Below, piece by piece: positions 51,647 through 60,927 of a stretch of DNA of 64,000 nucleotides. Numbering within the stretch: position 1 is the stretch's first letter; the number at the start of each line of letters is the position of its first letter. The notes under the pieces were generated by a model. The model was not told the origin of the DNA, did not search any database, and saw nothing but the letters and a program-made list of their open reading frames with translations. Made by a program: the position numbers and the translations under genes. Origin of the DNA: Leifsonia poae (GTDB lineage Bacteria; Actinomycetota; Actinomycetes; Actinomycetales; Microbacteriaceae); the NCBI RefSeq assembly GCF_020009625.1, contig NZ_JAIHLP010000002.1, positions 3,472,001-3,536,000 of the forward strand, in the 5' to 3' direction.

Positions 51647-52576
51647 ATGACCAGGCATTTTCTTCGCGATGACGACATCACCCCCGCCGAACAGGCGGAG
51701 ATCATCGAACTCGCCTCACGCCTCAAGAAGGACCGCTTCGGCACCAAGCCCCTGGCGGGGCCGCAGACCGTCGCCGTGATCTTCGACAAGTCGTCCACCC
51801 GCACCCGGGTATCGTTCGCCGTCGGTGTCGCCGACCTCGGTGGCAGCCCGCTCATCATCTCGACCGCGAACAGCCAGCTCGGCGGCAAGGAGACCCCCTC
51901 CGACACCGCCCGCGTGCTGGAGCGCATGGTCTCCGCGATCGTGTGGCGCACCTACGCGCAGTCCGGTCTGGAGGAGATGGCCCGCGGCACCGCCGTGCCG
52001 GTCGTCAACGCCCTCTCGGACGATTTCCACCCCTGCCAGCTGCTGGCCGATCTGCTCACCATCAAAGAGAAGCGGGGGACGCTCCAGGGTCTCACCCTGA
52101 CGTTCCTCGGCGACGGCGCGAGCAATATGGGCCAGTCCTACGTTCTCGCGGGCGTGACGGCCGGGATGCACGTGCGCATCGCATCCCCGGCCGACTACGC
52201 CCCGTCTGCCGAGGTCGTGGCCGACGCCGACCGGATCGCGGAGAAGACGGGCGGATCGGTCACGCTGTTCACCGACCCGAACGAGTCCGTCGCCGGCGCG
52301 GATGTCGTGGTCACCGACACCTGGGTGTCGATGGGCAAAGAGGACGAGAAAGCCCAACGCATCGCCGTCTTCGGCGGCTATCGGGTCGACACCGACCTGA
52401 TGGCGCTCGCGAAGCCCGATGCCCTCTTCTTGCACTGCCTGCCGGCTGACCGCGGCTACGAGGTGACCGCCGAGGTCATCGACGGTCCCCAGTCGGTCAT
52501 CTGGGATGAGGCGGAGAACCGCCTGCACGCCCAGAAGGCCCTGCTCGTCTGGCTTCTGGCGCAGAACGCCGCGTAG
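51647..52576 (+). CDS. argF: Ornithine carbamoyltransferase
   Basis: ArgF condenses ornithine with carbamoyl phosphate to citrulline. The 309-aa protein has the carbamoyl-phosphate motif KSSTRTRVSF near residue 48, HPCQLLADLLTIKEKRG near 127, the DTWVSMG ornithine loop and HCLPADRGYEV near 265. ATG 51647 has GAAAG upstream. The next gene is argG after 46 nt; the argR repressor gene usually found at this position in actinobacterial arg clusters is absent. Confidence 0.95.
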   Translation: MTRHFLRDDDITPAEQAEIIELASRLKKDRFGTKPLAGPQTVAVIFDKSSTRTRVSFAVGVADLGGSPLIISTANSQLGGKETPSDTARVLERMVSAIVWRTYAQSGLEEMARGTAVPVVNALSDDFHPCQLLADLLTIKEKRGTLQGLTLTFLGDGASNMGQSYVLAGVTAGMHVRIASPADYAPSAEVVADADRIAEKTGGSVTLFTDPNESVAGADVVVTDTWVSMGKEDEKAQRIAVFGGYRVDTDLMALAKPDALFLHCLPADRGYEVTAEVIDGPQSVIWDEAENRLHAQKALLVWLLAQNAA

Positions 52577-52622
52577 TCGAAAACTCTAAACTCGTAATGA
52601 ATCACAAGCTAAAAGGAGAATC
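52577..52622 (+). promoter_or_regulatory. AT-rich argF-argG spacer with strong ribosome-binding site
   Basis: This 46-nt spacer is strikingly AT-rich for the window and ends with AAAAGGAG 4 nt before the argG ATG. TAAACT (52588-52593) and TAATGA (52597-52602) are possible -10 hexamers, so argGH may have its own promoter. I find no convincing ARG box. Confidence 0.4.
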
Positions 52623-55283
<2,661 letters not shown>

Positions 55284-55284
<1 letters not shown>

Positions 55285-55415
55285 TGAGCACAGGCCGGCC
55301 CGACAAGCGATCGCCGCGCTCGCCGTGGGTGCTCCGCGTCATCGTGGTCGCGGCCGTGCTGGTGATCGTCATCGGCCTGATCGTGGCGGCGGTCAGCGGC
55401 GCCAGGATCTTCTGA
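55284..55415 (+). CDS. Small single-pass membrane protein downstream of argH
   Basis: This 43-aa ORF has a basic N-terminus (MSTGRPDKRSPRSPWVLR) and one hydrophobic helix (VIVVAAVLVIVIGLIVAAV), ending in SGARIF. Its ATG shares a base with the argH stop (TGATG), and it ends 16 nt before mpg. The clean hydropathy and coupling argue that it is a real gene. I recognise no family; arginine-related transport or a minor membrane role are guesses. Confidence 0.65.
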
Positions 55416-55431
55416 CGCCGTCCCGCATGCG

Positions 55432-56142
55432 ATGACCTCGAGCGATGACGACGGGCTGTTCCGGCCCGACCGGGAGTTCTTCCTGGCGTCGTCGCTCGAG
55501 GTCGCGCCCCGGCTTCTCGGCGCTGTGCTGCGGCACGAGACCCCCGAGGGCGCGGTGGCTGTGCGCATCACCGAGGTCGAGGCGTACGTGGGTGATGGGG
55601 TCGACCCCGGTTCGCACGCGTTCCGCGGCCGAACCAGACGCAATGCGGCGATGTACGGCGAGCCCGGTCACCTCTACGCGTACTTCACCTATGGGATGCA
55701 CGTGTGCGCGAACGTCGTCTGCTCGCCCGAGGGAGTGGCGACCGCCGTGCTGTTGCGGGCGGGGGAGGTGATCGAGGGTGCTGAACTGGCGCGCGCGCGT
55801 CGGTCGGCCAGGGGGCGCGGCGCCGACGATCCTTCGGCGAGTGACGTGCCGGCGCGCGTTGTCCAGGCGCGCGTTGTCCCGGCGCGCGTTGTCCCGGCAC
55901 GCGATCTGGCCAGAGGGCCGGCCCGTCTCGTCGTCGCGACGGGCATCCGGCTGGAGCAGAACGGCGCCGACCTGTTGGCCTCGCCGTTCTCATTGCGGTT
56001 GCCGCGCATCCCGGCGGCATTCGAGGCGGGGCCGCGCACGGGCGTCTCCGGCGCCGGCGGTGGCGAATCGTTCCCGTGGCGGTTCACCCTGCCCGGGGAT
56101 ACCACCGTCTCACCGTACAAGCGTCACCCGAAGTCGCACTGA
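55432..56142 (+). CDS. mpg: DNA-3-methyladenine glycosylase (AAG/MPG family)
   Basis: This glycosylase excises alkylated purines such as 3-methyladenine. The 236-aa protein has LLGAVLRHETPEGAVAVRIT, EVEAYVGDGVDPGSHAFRGR with the catalytic Glu, YAYFTYGMHVCANVVCSPEG (base-flipping Tyr region) and VSPYKRHPKS near the end. Between about 138 and 160 an insertion of repeated P/Q-A-R-V-V units, encoded by 15-nt tandem repeats, extends a surface loop before the conserved ARDLARGPARL. Function should survive it. Confidence 0.92.
   Translation: MTSSDDDGLFRPDREFFLASSLEVAPRLLGAVLRHETPEGAVAVRITEVEAYVGDGVDPGSHAFRGRTRRNAAMYGEPGHLYAYFTYGMHVCANVVCSPEGVATAVLLRAGEVIEGAELARARRSARGRGADDPSASDVPARVVQARVVPARVVPARDLARGPARLVVATGIRLEQNGADLLASPFSLRLPRIPAAFEAGPRTGVSGAGGGESFPWRFTLPGDTTVSPYKRHPKSH
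55850..55894 (+). repeat. In-frame 15-nt tandem repeats inside mpg
   Basis: CGGCGCGCGTTGTCC is present three times (55850, 55865 with one change, 55880), followed by a diverged fourth unit that encodes the conserved PARDL. The repeats add about 15 residues (P/Q-A-R-V-V) to the protein. Confidence 0.88.
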
Positions 56143-56168
56143 CGAATTCGCGCCGACCGTAGCGCCGC

Positions 56169-56780
56169 TCAGGCGAAGGTGAGCCGGAAGACCGCCGCGC
56201 AGGCGCAGGCCCAGACGAGGCTGGTCAGGGTGCCGATGATGAAACGCTCCCTGGCTTCGGCAGCGTCGAGTTCGGTGAATCGCCCGACTCCTTTGATGGC
56301 GACGAGCACGGCGACGGCTTCGGGGAAGCCGGCCATGATCGCCCCGGTGGCGGCGAATCGCTCGAGGAATCCGATCGTCGTGCCGCCGCGCAGCACCTCG
56401 TGCGTCGGTCTCACACCGGCCACGATCTGTTCGGGCGTCGCCTTCTCGGGCACCACGATGCCGCCGTTCGCCCCGGCGACGACACTGCGTGAGGCGAGAC
56501 CGAGCACGACCTGCGCGGCGGGTCCGCCGCCGGCGACGCTGAGGGCGAGCACCACCACACCGATCAGCACACGGAACAGTGCCGGTGCTTCCGGGCCGGG
56601 GATACTGACGAACACGATCGCGAGGGCGAGCAGCCCGGCCGCGGTGTACACGAGTGGACGCCGCGGAGTGCGCAGGGTGGCGATCACGCAGCAGAGGGAG
56701 GCGATCACGAGGATGAGCGCCGAGCACCACACCAGCACCGGGCCGATCGCGGCGAGGACGGGTGGGAGGTGCGCGATCAT
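56169..56780 (-). CDS. Hypothetical membrane protein paired with a SatD-like protein
   Basis: The 203-aa protein has about five hydrophobic segments (AIGPVLVWCSALILVIASLC, LVYTAAGLLALAIVFVSIP, VLIGVVVLALSVAG, a helix near 165-180 and SLVWACACAAVFRLTF). A soluble loop of about 60 residues (about 95-165) contains GGIVVPEKATPEQIVAGVR and TTIGFLERFAATGAIMAGFP. I recognise no named family for certain. It starts exactly where the SatD-like gene ends, so the two form a module like the SatD-membrane-protein pairs of other bacteria. Confidence 0.62.
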   Translation of the reverse strand: MIAHLPPVLAAIGPVLVWCSALILVIASLCCVIATLRTPRRPLVYTAAGLLALAIVFVSIPGPEAPALFRVLIGVVVLALSVAGGGPAAQVVLGLASRSVVAGANGGIVVPEKATPEQIVAGVRPTHEVLRGGTTIGFLERFAATGAIMAGFPEAVAVLVAIKGVGRFTELDAAEARERFIIGTLTSLVWACACAAVFRLTFA

Positions 56781-57395
56781 TCAGGCTCCTTGGTTCAGCT
56801 GGGCGTCGTCGAGGCTCTCCAACAGCCTAGTCAGCGGGCCGATGGCGGCCAGTTCCGTGCGCAGGCCGGCGGCCCGGGCCCGGTCGCTCGCCGATTGCGG
56901 GGTGATGCCCAGCCGGGCGCCCGCCTCGGCCTGTGTGAGACCGGTGGAGACGAGGTCGTAGAGCTCCCAGCCGGCGGGGGAGCGGCCTTCGCGCAGGGTG
57001 AGCAGCAGAGCGAGCACGGCTGCGGCGTCGTCGGCCGCACGCGGTGCGACGAGCGCGTGCGCCGCGAACCGGGTGGGTGCCCGTTTGGCCCGGGTGACGG
57101 CTTCGCGGGCGGCGATGAACGCGTCTCCGCTCGCTTCTCGTGTTTCGGCGGGGAGGGGTGTGCGGATGCTGCCGCAGCCGAGTCCGACGCTCCAGACGCC
57201 GTCGCGGGTGAGTTCCAGCACGAGGTCGAGGGCGGCGGCTGCGTCGGCGGTGAGGGCCTGGATCTCATCGCCGGCGTTGCGGTCCACCGGCAGTTCGAGC
57301 CGCGAACGGTAGCGCCGGTTGAGCGTGTCGAGGGCGGCCGCGACGATATCGGGACCCTTCCTGCTGCCGACCTGGTCGGCCGTGATGACGAACAC
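56781..57395 (-). CDS. SatD-family protein with C-terminal helix-turn-helix
   Basis: The 204-aa protein starts with the SatD-type motif MFVITADQVGSRKGPDIVAA, then PVDRNAGDEIQALTADAAAA and VWSVGLGCGSIRTPLP, and ends with an HTH at about 150-185 (STGLTQAEAGARLGITPQSA). SatD proteins are poorly understood; the HTH indicates DNA binding, probably to the array of palindromes just upstream (57414-57492). The stop abuts the next gene's start. I infer an autoregulated two-gene module whose signal is unknown. Confidence 0.72.
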   Translation of the reverse strand: MFVITADQVGSRKGPDIVAAALDTLNRRYRSRLELPVDRNAGDEIQALTADAAAALDLVLELTRDGVWSVGLGCGSIRTPLPAETREASGDAFIAAREAVTRAKRAPTRFAAHALVAPRAADDAAAVLALLLTLREGRSPAGWELYDLVSTGLTQAEAGARLGITPQSASDRARAAGLRTELAAIGPLTRLLESLDDAQLNQGA

Positions 57396-57413
57396 GACGA
57401 ATCGTCTCCTTTC

Positions 57414-57506
57414 GATCAGGGCTGTAACCCTGATCGATACTCTATCAGGTTCACAGCCCTGATGATAGTTTGATCAGGTCCTCATCCCTGACGGGAGGGG
57501 ATCAGG
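57414..57506 (-). promoter_or_regulatory. Array of palindromic operators at 29-bp spacing upstream of the SatD-like gene
   Basis: ATCAGG-N8-CCTGAT occurs at 57415-57434 and 57444-57463, and with one change (CCTGAC) at 57473-57492. The first copy is part of a longer perfect repeat, GATCAGGG-N6-CCCTGATC. The left half-sites begin at 57415, 57444 and 57473, exactly 29 bp apart, with a fourth half-site at 57501. The array fills the spacer between the SatD-like gene and tyrS. Confidence 0.8.
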
Positions 57507-57537
57507 GCTGGCGCTCTGTCGCTGATAACCTGAAACC

Positions 57538-58839
57538 GTGTCCGACTCCGAACTCCTCCAAGCACAGTCCAACGACCCGTCCTTCGACGACGTCTGGGAC
57601 GAGCTGAAGTGGCGCGGGCTCATCCACGTCTCAACGGATGAAGCAGCGCTCAAACAGCTCCTCGCGGGCGAGCCGGTCACCTATTACTGCGGGTTCGACC
57701 CGACGGCCTCCAGCCTGCACCTCGGCAACCTCGTGCAGCTGCTCACCATGCGCCGTCTGCAGCTGGCCGGCCACAAGCCGCTCGGCCTCGTCGGCGGCTC
57801 CACCGGCCTCATCGGCGACCCCCGGCCGAGCGCCGAACGCACGCTGAACACCAAGGAGACCGTCTCTGAGTGGGTCGGTTACCTGCAGGCGCAGGTCTCC
57901 CGCTTCCTCAGCGCCGAGGGTGAGAACGCCGTGCGGCTCGTCAACAACCTCGACTGGACGGCGCCGCTGTCGGCCATCGACTTCCTCCGCGACATCGGCA
58001 AGCATTTCCGGGTCGGCACCATGCTCAAGAAGGATGCGGTGAGCGCGCGCCTCAACTCGGACGAAGGCATCAGCTACACCGAGTTCAGTTACCAGATCCT
58101 GCAGGGCATGGACTACCTGGAGCTCTACCGTCAATACGGCTGCGTGCTGCAGACCGGTGGAAGCGACCAGTGGGGCAACCTCACGAGCGGCACCGACCTC
58201 ATCCGCCGGGTCGAGCGTGAAAGCGCGCACGCCATCGGCACGCCGTTGATCACCAACAGCGACGGCACCAAGTTCGGCAAGAGCGAGGGCAACGCGATCT
58301 GGCTGGATGCGAGCCTCACGAGCCCGTACGCCCTGTACCAGTTCTGGGTCAACACCGACGATGCCGATGTGATCGCCCGGCTCAAAGTGTTCACGTTCCT
58401 TTCGCGGGCCGAGATCGAGCGTCTCGACGGCGCCGTCGCGGCCGAGCCGTTCAAGCGCGAGGCGCAGCGTCGCCTGGCGTTCGAGGTCACGAGTCTGGTG
58501 CACGGGGTCGCGGCCACCGAAGCGGCCATCGCGGCGACGCAGGCGCTGTTCGGTCAGGGCGACCTCGCCGGCCTCGAGACGGCGACGCTGGAAGCCGCGC
58601 TGCGCGAGCTGCCCAACACCACCACGGCGCCGAGCGCCACAGTGACCCAGTCGCTCGTCGACACCGGGCTCACCGCCAGCCTGGGCGAGGCACGCCGTGC
58701 CATCGCACAGGGCGGTGTCTACCTCAACAACGTCAAGGTCGACGACGGCGAGCTGCCCGTCGGCGATGCCCTGCTGCCGGGAGGCATGGCCGTGCTGCGC
58801 CGCGGCAAGAAGACCCTCGCCGGCCTGTTCGTGGAGTAG
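57538..58839 (+). CDS. tyrS: Tyrosine--tRNA ligase
   Basis: The 433-aa class I TyrRS has YYCGFDPTASSLHLGNLVQL (HIGH-like HLGN), GGSTGLIGDPRP, QILQGMDYLELYRQYGCVLQ (tyrosine pocket), GGSDQWGNLTSGTDLIRR and KFGKSEGNAIWLD (KMSKS-like). A C-terminal S4 RNA-binding domain follows at about 360-430 (SLGEARRAIAQGGVYLNNVK). GTG 57538 lies 6 nt after TAACCT (57526-57531), so its mRNA should be leaderless. The operator array of the SatD-like module sits just upstream and could touch this promoter too. Confidence 0.95.
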   Translation: MSDSELLQAQSNDPSFDDVWDELKWRGLIHVSTDEAALKQLLAGEPVTYYCGFDPTASSLHLGNLVQLLTMRRLQLAGHKPLGLVGGSTGLIGDPRPSAERTLNTKETVSEWVGYLQAQVSRFLSAEGENAVRLVNNLDWTAPLSAIDFLRDIGKHFRVGTMLKKDAVSARLNSDEGISYTEFSYQILQGMDYLELYRQYGCVLQTGGSDQWGNLTSGTDLIRRVERESAHAIGTPLITNSDGTKFGKSEGNAIWLDASLTSPYALYQFWVNTDDADVIARLKVFTFLSRAEIERLDGAVAAEPFKREAQRRLAFEVTSLVHGVAATEAAIAATQALFGQGDLAGLETATLEAALRELPNTTTAPSATVTQSLVDTGLTASLGEARRAIAQGGVYLNNVKVDDGELPVGDALLPGGMAVLRRGKKTLAGLFVE

Positions 58840-58867
58840 CGGCCCTCGATTCGCGTAGCGTAGGGGG

Positions 58868-59041
58868 ATGGATGGACAGCAGACGGAGGGCGCCGCAACG
58901 GCGGGCGCGGATGACGCGCTGGTACCCCGGCTCAATCTGATCGAAGATCAGCCGCTCGCCTCGCGGGCCGAGGCGTACGCCCAGGTGCACGACGAACTGC
59001 GCGACGAGCTCGAGGGCGGCGACGTGCAGCGGCATGGCTGA
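58868..59041 (+). CDS. Small conserved protein between tyrS and tlyA
   Basis: This 57-aa acidic protein contains VPRLNLIEDQPLASRAEAYA and QVHDELRDELEG, a helix-rich stretch like short proteins found at this locus in other actinobacteria as I recall them. ATG 58868 follows TAGCGT (58856-58861) by 6 nt, matching the leaderless pattern. It overlaps the tlyA start by 8 nt, so the two are coupled. Function is unknown. Confidence 0.78.
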   Translation: MDGQQTEGAATAGADDALVPRLNLIEDQPLASRAEAYAQVHDELRDELEGGDVQRHG

Positions 59042-59876
59042 GGTCACCGACGAGAGCGGCGAGCCGACCGCGACGGTCGAACGGCGACTGGATGTGGCGC
59101 TCGCCGCCCGCGGTCTCGCCCGCTCGCGTTCGCACGCCGCCACGATCATCGCCGATGGCCTGGTGACGGTCGACGGCCGGGCGGCCCTCCGCGCCTCCCA
59201 GAAGGTGCGGGACGACCAGTCCGTCGACGTGATCGGCGGCGACCACTATGTGAGCCGCGGAGCGCACAAACTCATCGGCGCCCTCGACGCGTTCGCGGTG
59301 CCCGTCGCCGGACGCACCGCCCTCGATGCCGGCGCCTCGACCGGTGGCTTCTGCCAGGTGCTGCTGGAGCGCGGGGCGGCCGCGGTGATCGCGATCGATG
59401 TGGGGCACGGGCAGCTCTCACCGGTGCTCGCCGACGAGCCGAGACTCCGCTCCTTCGAGGGGGTGAACGCGCGCGAGCTGACCGCTGCCGCACTCGCCGG
59501 GTTGGTGGGCGAGCCCATCCGTCCCGACCTCGTGGTGGGCGATCTGTCGTTCATCTCTCTGGCGCAGGTGCTCCCTGCACTGGTGGCGTCGGCGGCTCCC
59601 GGTGCCGACTTCGTGCTGCTGGTGAAGCCTCAGTTCGAGGTGGGGCGCACCGGCATCAAAGAGGGGATCGTCCGCGATCCGGTGCTCCGCGCCGAGGCGG
59701 TGACGAACGTTCTGTGGGCGGCATACGACCTCGGGGTCGGAACCGCGGGTGTCGTCGCATCGCCGATCGCCGGAAGCCAGGGGAACCTCGAATACCTCGT
59801 CTGGCTGAGCGCCACCGCCGGGGGAAACCCGACGGAGTGGCTCGCGACCGTCACCGACCTGACGCAGCGCGGCTGA
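59034..59876 (+). CDS. tlyA: TlyA-family 16S/23S rRNA 2'-O-methyltransferase (hemolysin A-like)
   Basis: TlyA methylates rRNA ribose, and in mycobacteria its loss gives capreomycin resistance. The 280-aa protein has an N-terminal S4 domain (about 17-75: RRLDVALAARGLARSRSHAA, IIADGLVTVDGRAALRAS) and an FtsJ/RrmJ-type methyltransferase domain: VSRGAHKLIGALDAF, ALDAGASTGGFCQVLLERGA for SAM binding, DLVVGDLSFISL and LLVKPQFEVG. ATG 59034 lies within the preceding small gene. nadK and recN follow in the usual actinobacterial order. Confidence 0.94.
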   Translation: MAEVTDESGEPTATVERRLDVALAARGLARSRSHAATIIADGLVTVDGRAALRASQKVRDDQSVDVIGGDHYVSRGAHKLIGALDAFAVPVAGRTALDAGASTGGFCQVLLERGAAAVIAIDVGHGQLSPVLADEPRLRSFEGVNARELTAAALAGLVGEPIRPDLVVGDLSFISLAQVLPALVASAAPGADFVLLVKPQFEVGRTGIKEGIVRDPVLRAEAVTNVLWAAYDLGVGTAGVVASPIAGSQGNLEYLVWLSATAGGNPTEWLATVTDLTQRG

Positions 59877-60009
59877 GCCGCTGCGGCAACGACGGAACCT
59901 CTCCACAAGGCCCGGTTCATCCACATGAGGCGGCTTCGTTCACCCACGAGTCCGTCGCATCAGACAGAATGGGTAGACCTCTCGACGCAGTGATTGGAGC
60001 GTGACGCGT

Positions 60010-60927
60010 ATGGATGCACCCACGCGGTACATCCTCGTCGTCGCGCACACCGGTCGTTCTGATTCCCTCCTCGCGGGGGTGCAGGTCTGCGCGCAATTGA
60101 TCGACGCCGGGGTCATCCCGGTGCTGAGTGAAGACGAACGGCGCGACGTGCTCGCGGCCGAGCCGAGTTTCAACGAGGTGGCCGTGCTCGGCGTCGATGT
60201 GCAGCCGAGCGAACTCGAACTGGTGATCGTGCTCGGCGGCGATGGCACCATCCTGCGCGCCGCCGAACTCGTGCGGGGACACTCGGCGCCGCTGCTCGGC
60301 ATCAACCTCGGCCACGTCGGATTCCTGGCCGAGAGCGAACGCGACGACCTCAAGCTCGCAGTGGCCCGCGGCCTCGACAAAGACTACGAGGTGGAGGAGC
60401 GCATGACGCTCTCCGCACGCGTGAAGGTGGGCAAGGCGGTCGTCTACGAGAGCTGGGCGCTCAATGAGGCCACTGTCGAGAAGGCCAGCCGCGAGCGGAT
60501 GCTCGAGGTCGTCATCGAGGTCGACGGCCGGCCGATGTCGAGCTTCGGATGCGACGGCGTCGTCATGTCAACGCCGACCGGCTCCACCGCATACTCGTTC
60601 TCTGCCGGAGGGCCGGTCGTCTGGCCCGGCGTCGCCGCTCTGCTGCTCGTGCCGCTGAGCGCGCACGCCCTGTTCGCGCGGCCGCTCGTCGTCAACGCCG
60701 ACTCCTCGCTCGCCGTGGAGCTGCTCGACCGGGCCGACGGCGAGGGAATCCTCTGGTGCGATGGTCGCCGGGCCTACGACCTTCCGCCGGGCGCGCGCGT
60801 CGTGGTGAGGCGCTCGCCCATTCCGGTGCGACTGGCGCGGCTGCATCCCGGGCCTTTCACCGACCGGCTCGTGCACAAGTTCAATCTGCCCGTCACCGGG
60901 TGGAGGGGTCCGGCTGATCGTGACTGA
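60010..60927 (+). CDS. nadK: NAD kinase
   Basis: NadK phosphorylates NAD to NADP. The 305-aa protein has LVIVLGGDGTILRAAELVRG (GGDGT motif), NLGHVGFLAESERDD, VSTPTGSTAYSFSAGGPVVW-like glycine-rich loop (residues MSTPTGSTAYSF) and LNEATVEKASRERML. ATG 60010 is preferred to GTG 60001 because GGAG (59996-59999) is better spaced for it. It overlaps recN by 8 nt. The spacer before it (59877-60009) shows no other feature. Confidence 0.95.
   Translation: MDAPTRYILVVAHTGRSDSLLAGVQVCAQLIDAGVIPVLSEDERRDVLAAEPSFNEVAVLGVDVQPSELELVIVLGGDGTILRAAELVRGHSAPLLGINLGHVGFLAESERDDLKLAVARGLDKDYEVEERMTLSARVKVGKAVVYESWALNEATVEKASRERMLEVVIEVDGRPMSSFGCDGVVMSTPTGSTAYSFSAGGPVVWPGVAALLLVPLSAHALFARPLVVNADSSLAVELLDRADGEGILWCDGRRAYDLPPGARVVVRRSPIPVRLARLHPGPFTDRLVHKFNLPVTGWRGPADRD

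Noticed and set aside
57414..57506. CRISPR or iteron origin interpretation of the 29-bp repeats
   Set aside because: Units are palindromic operators of about 20 bp with variable intervening bases, with no cas genes or replication initiator nearby.
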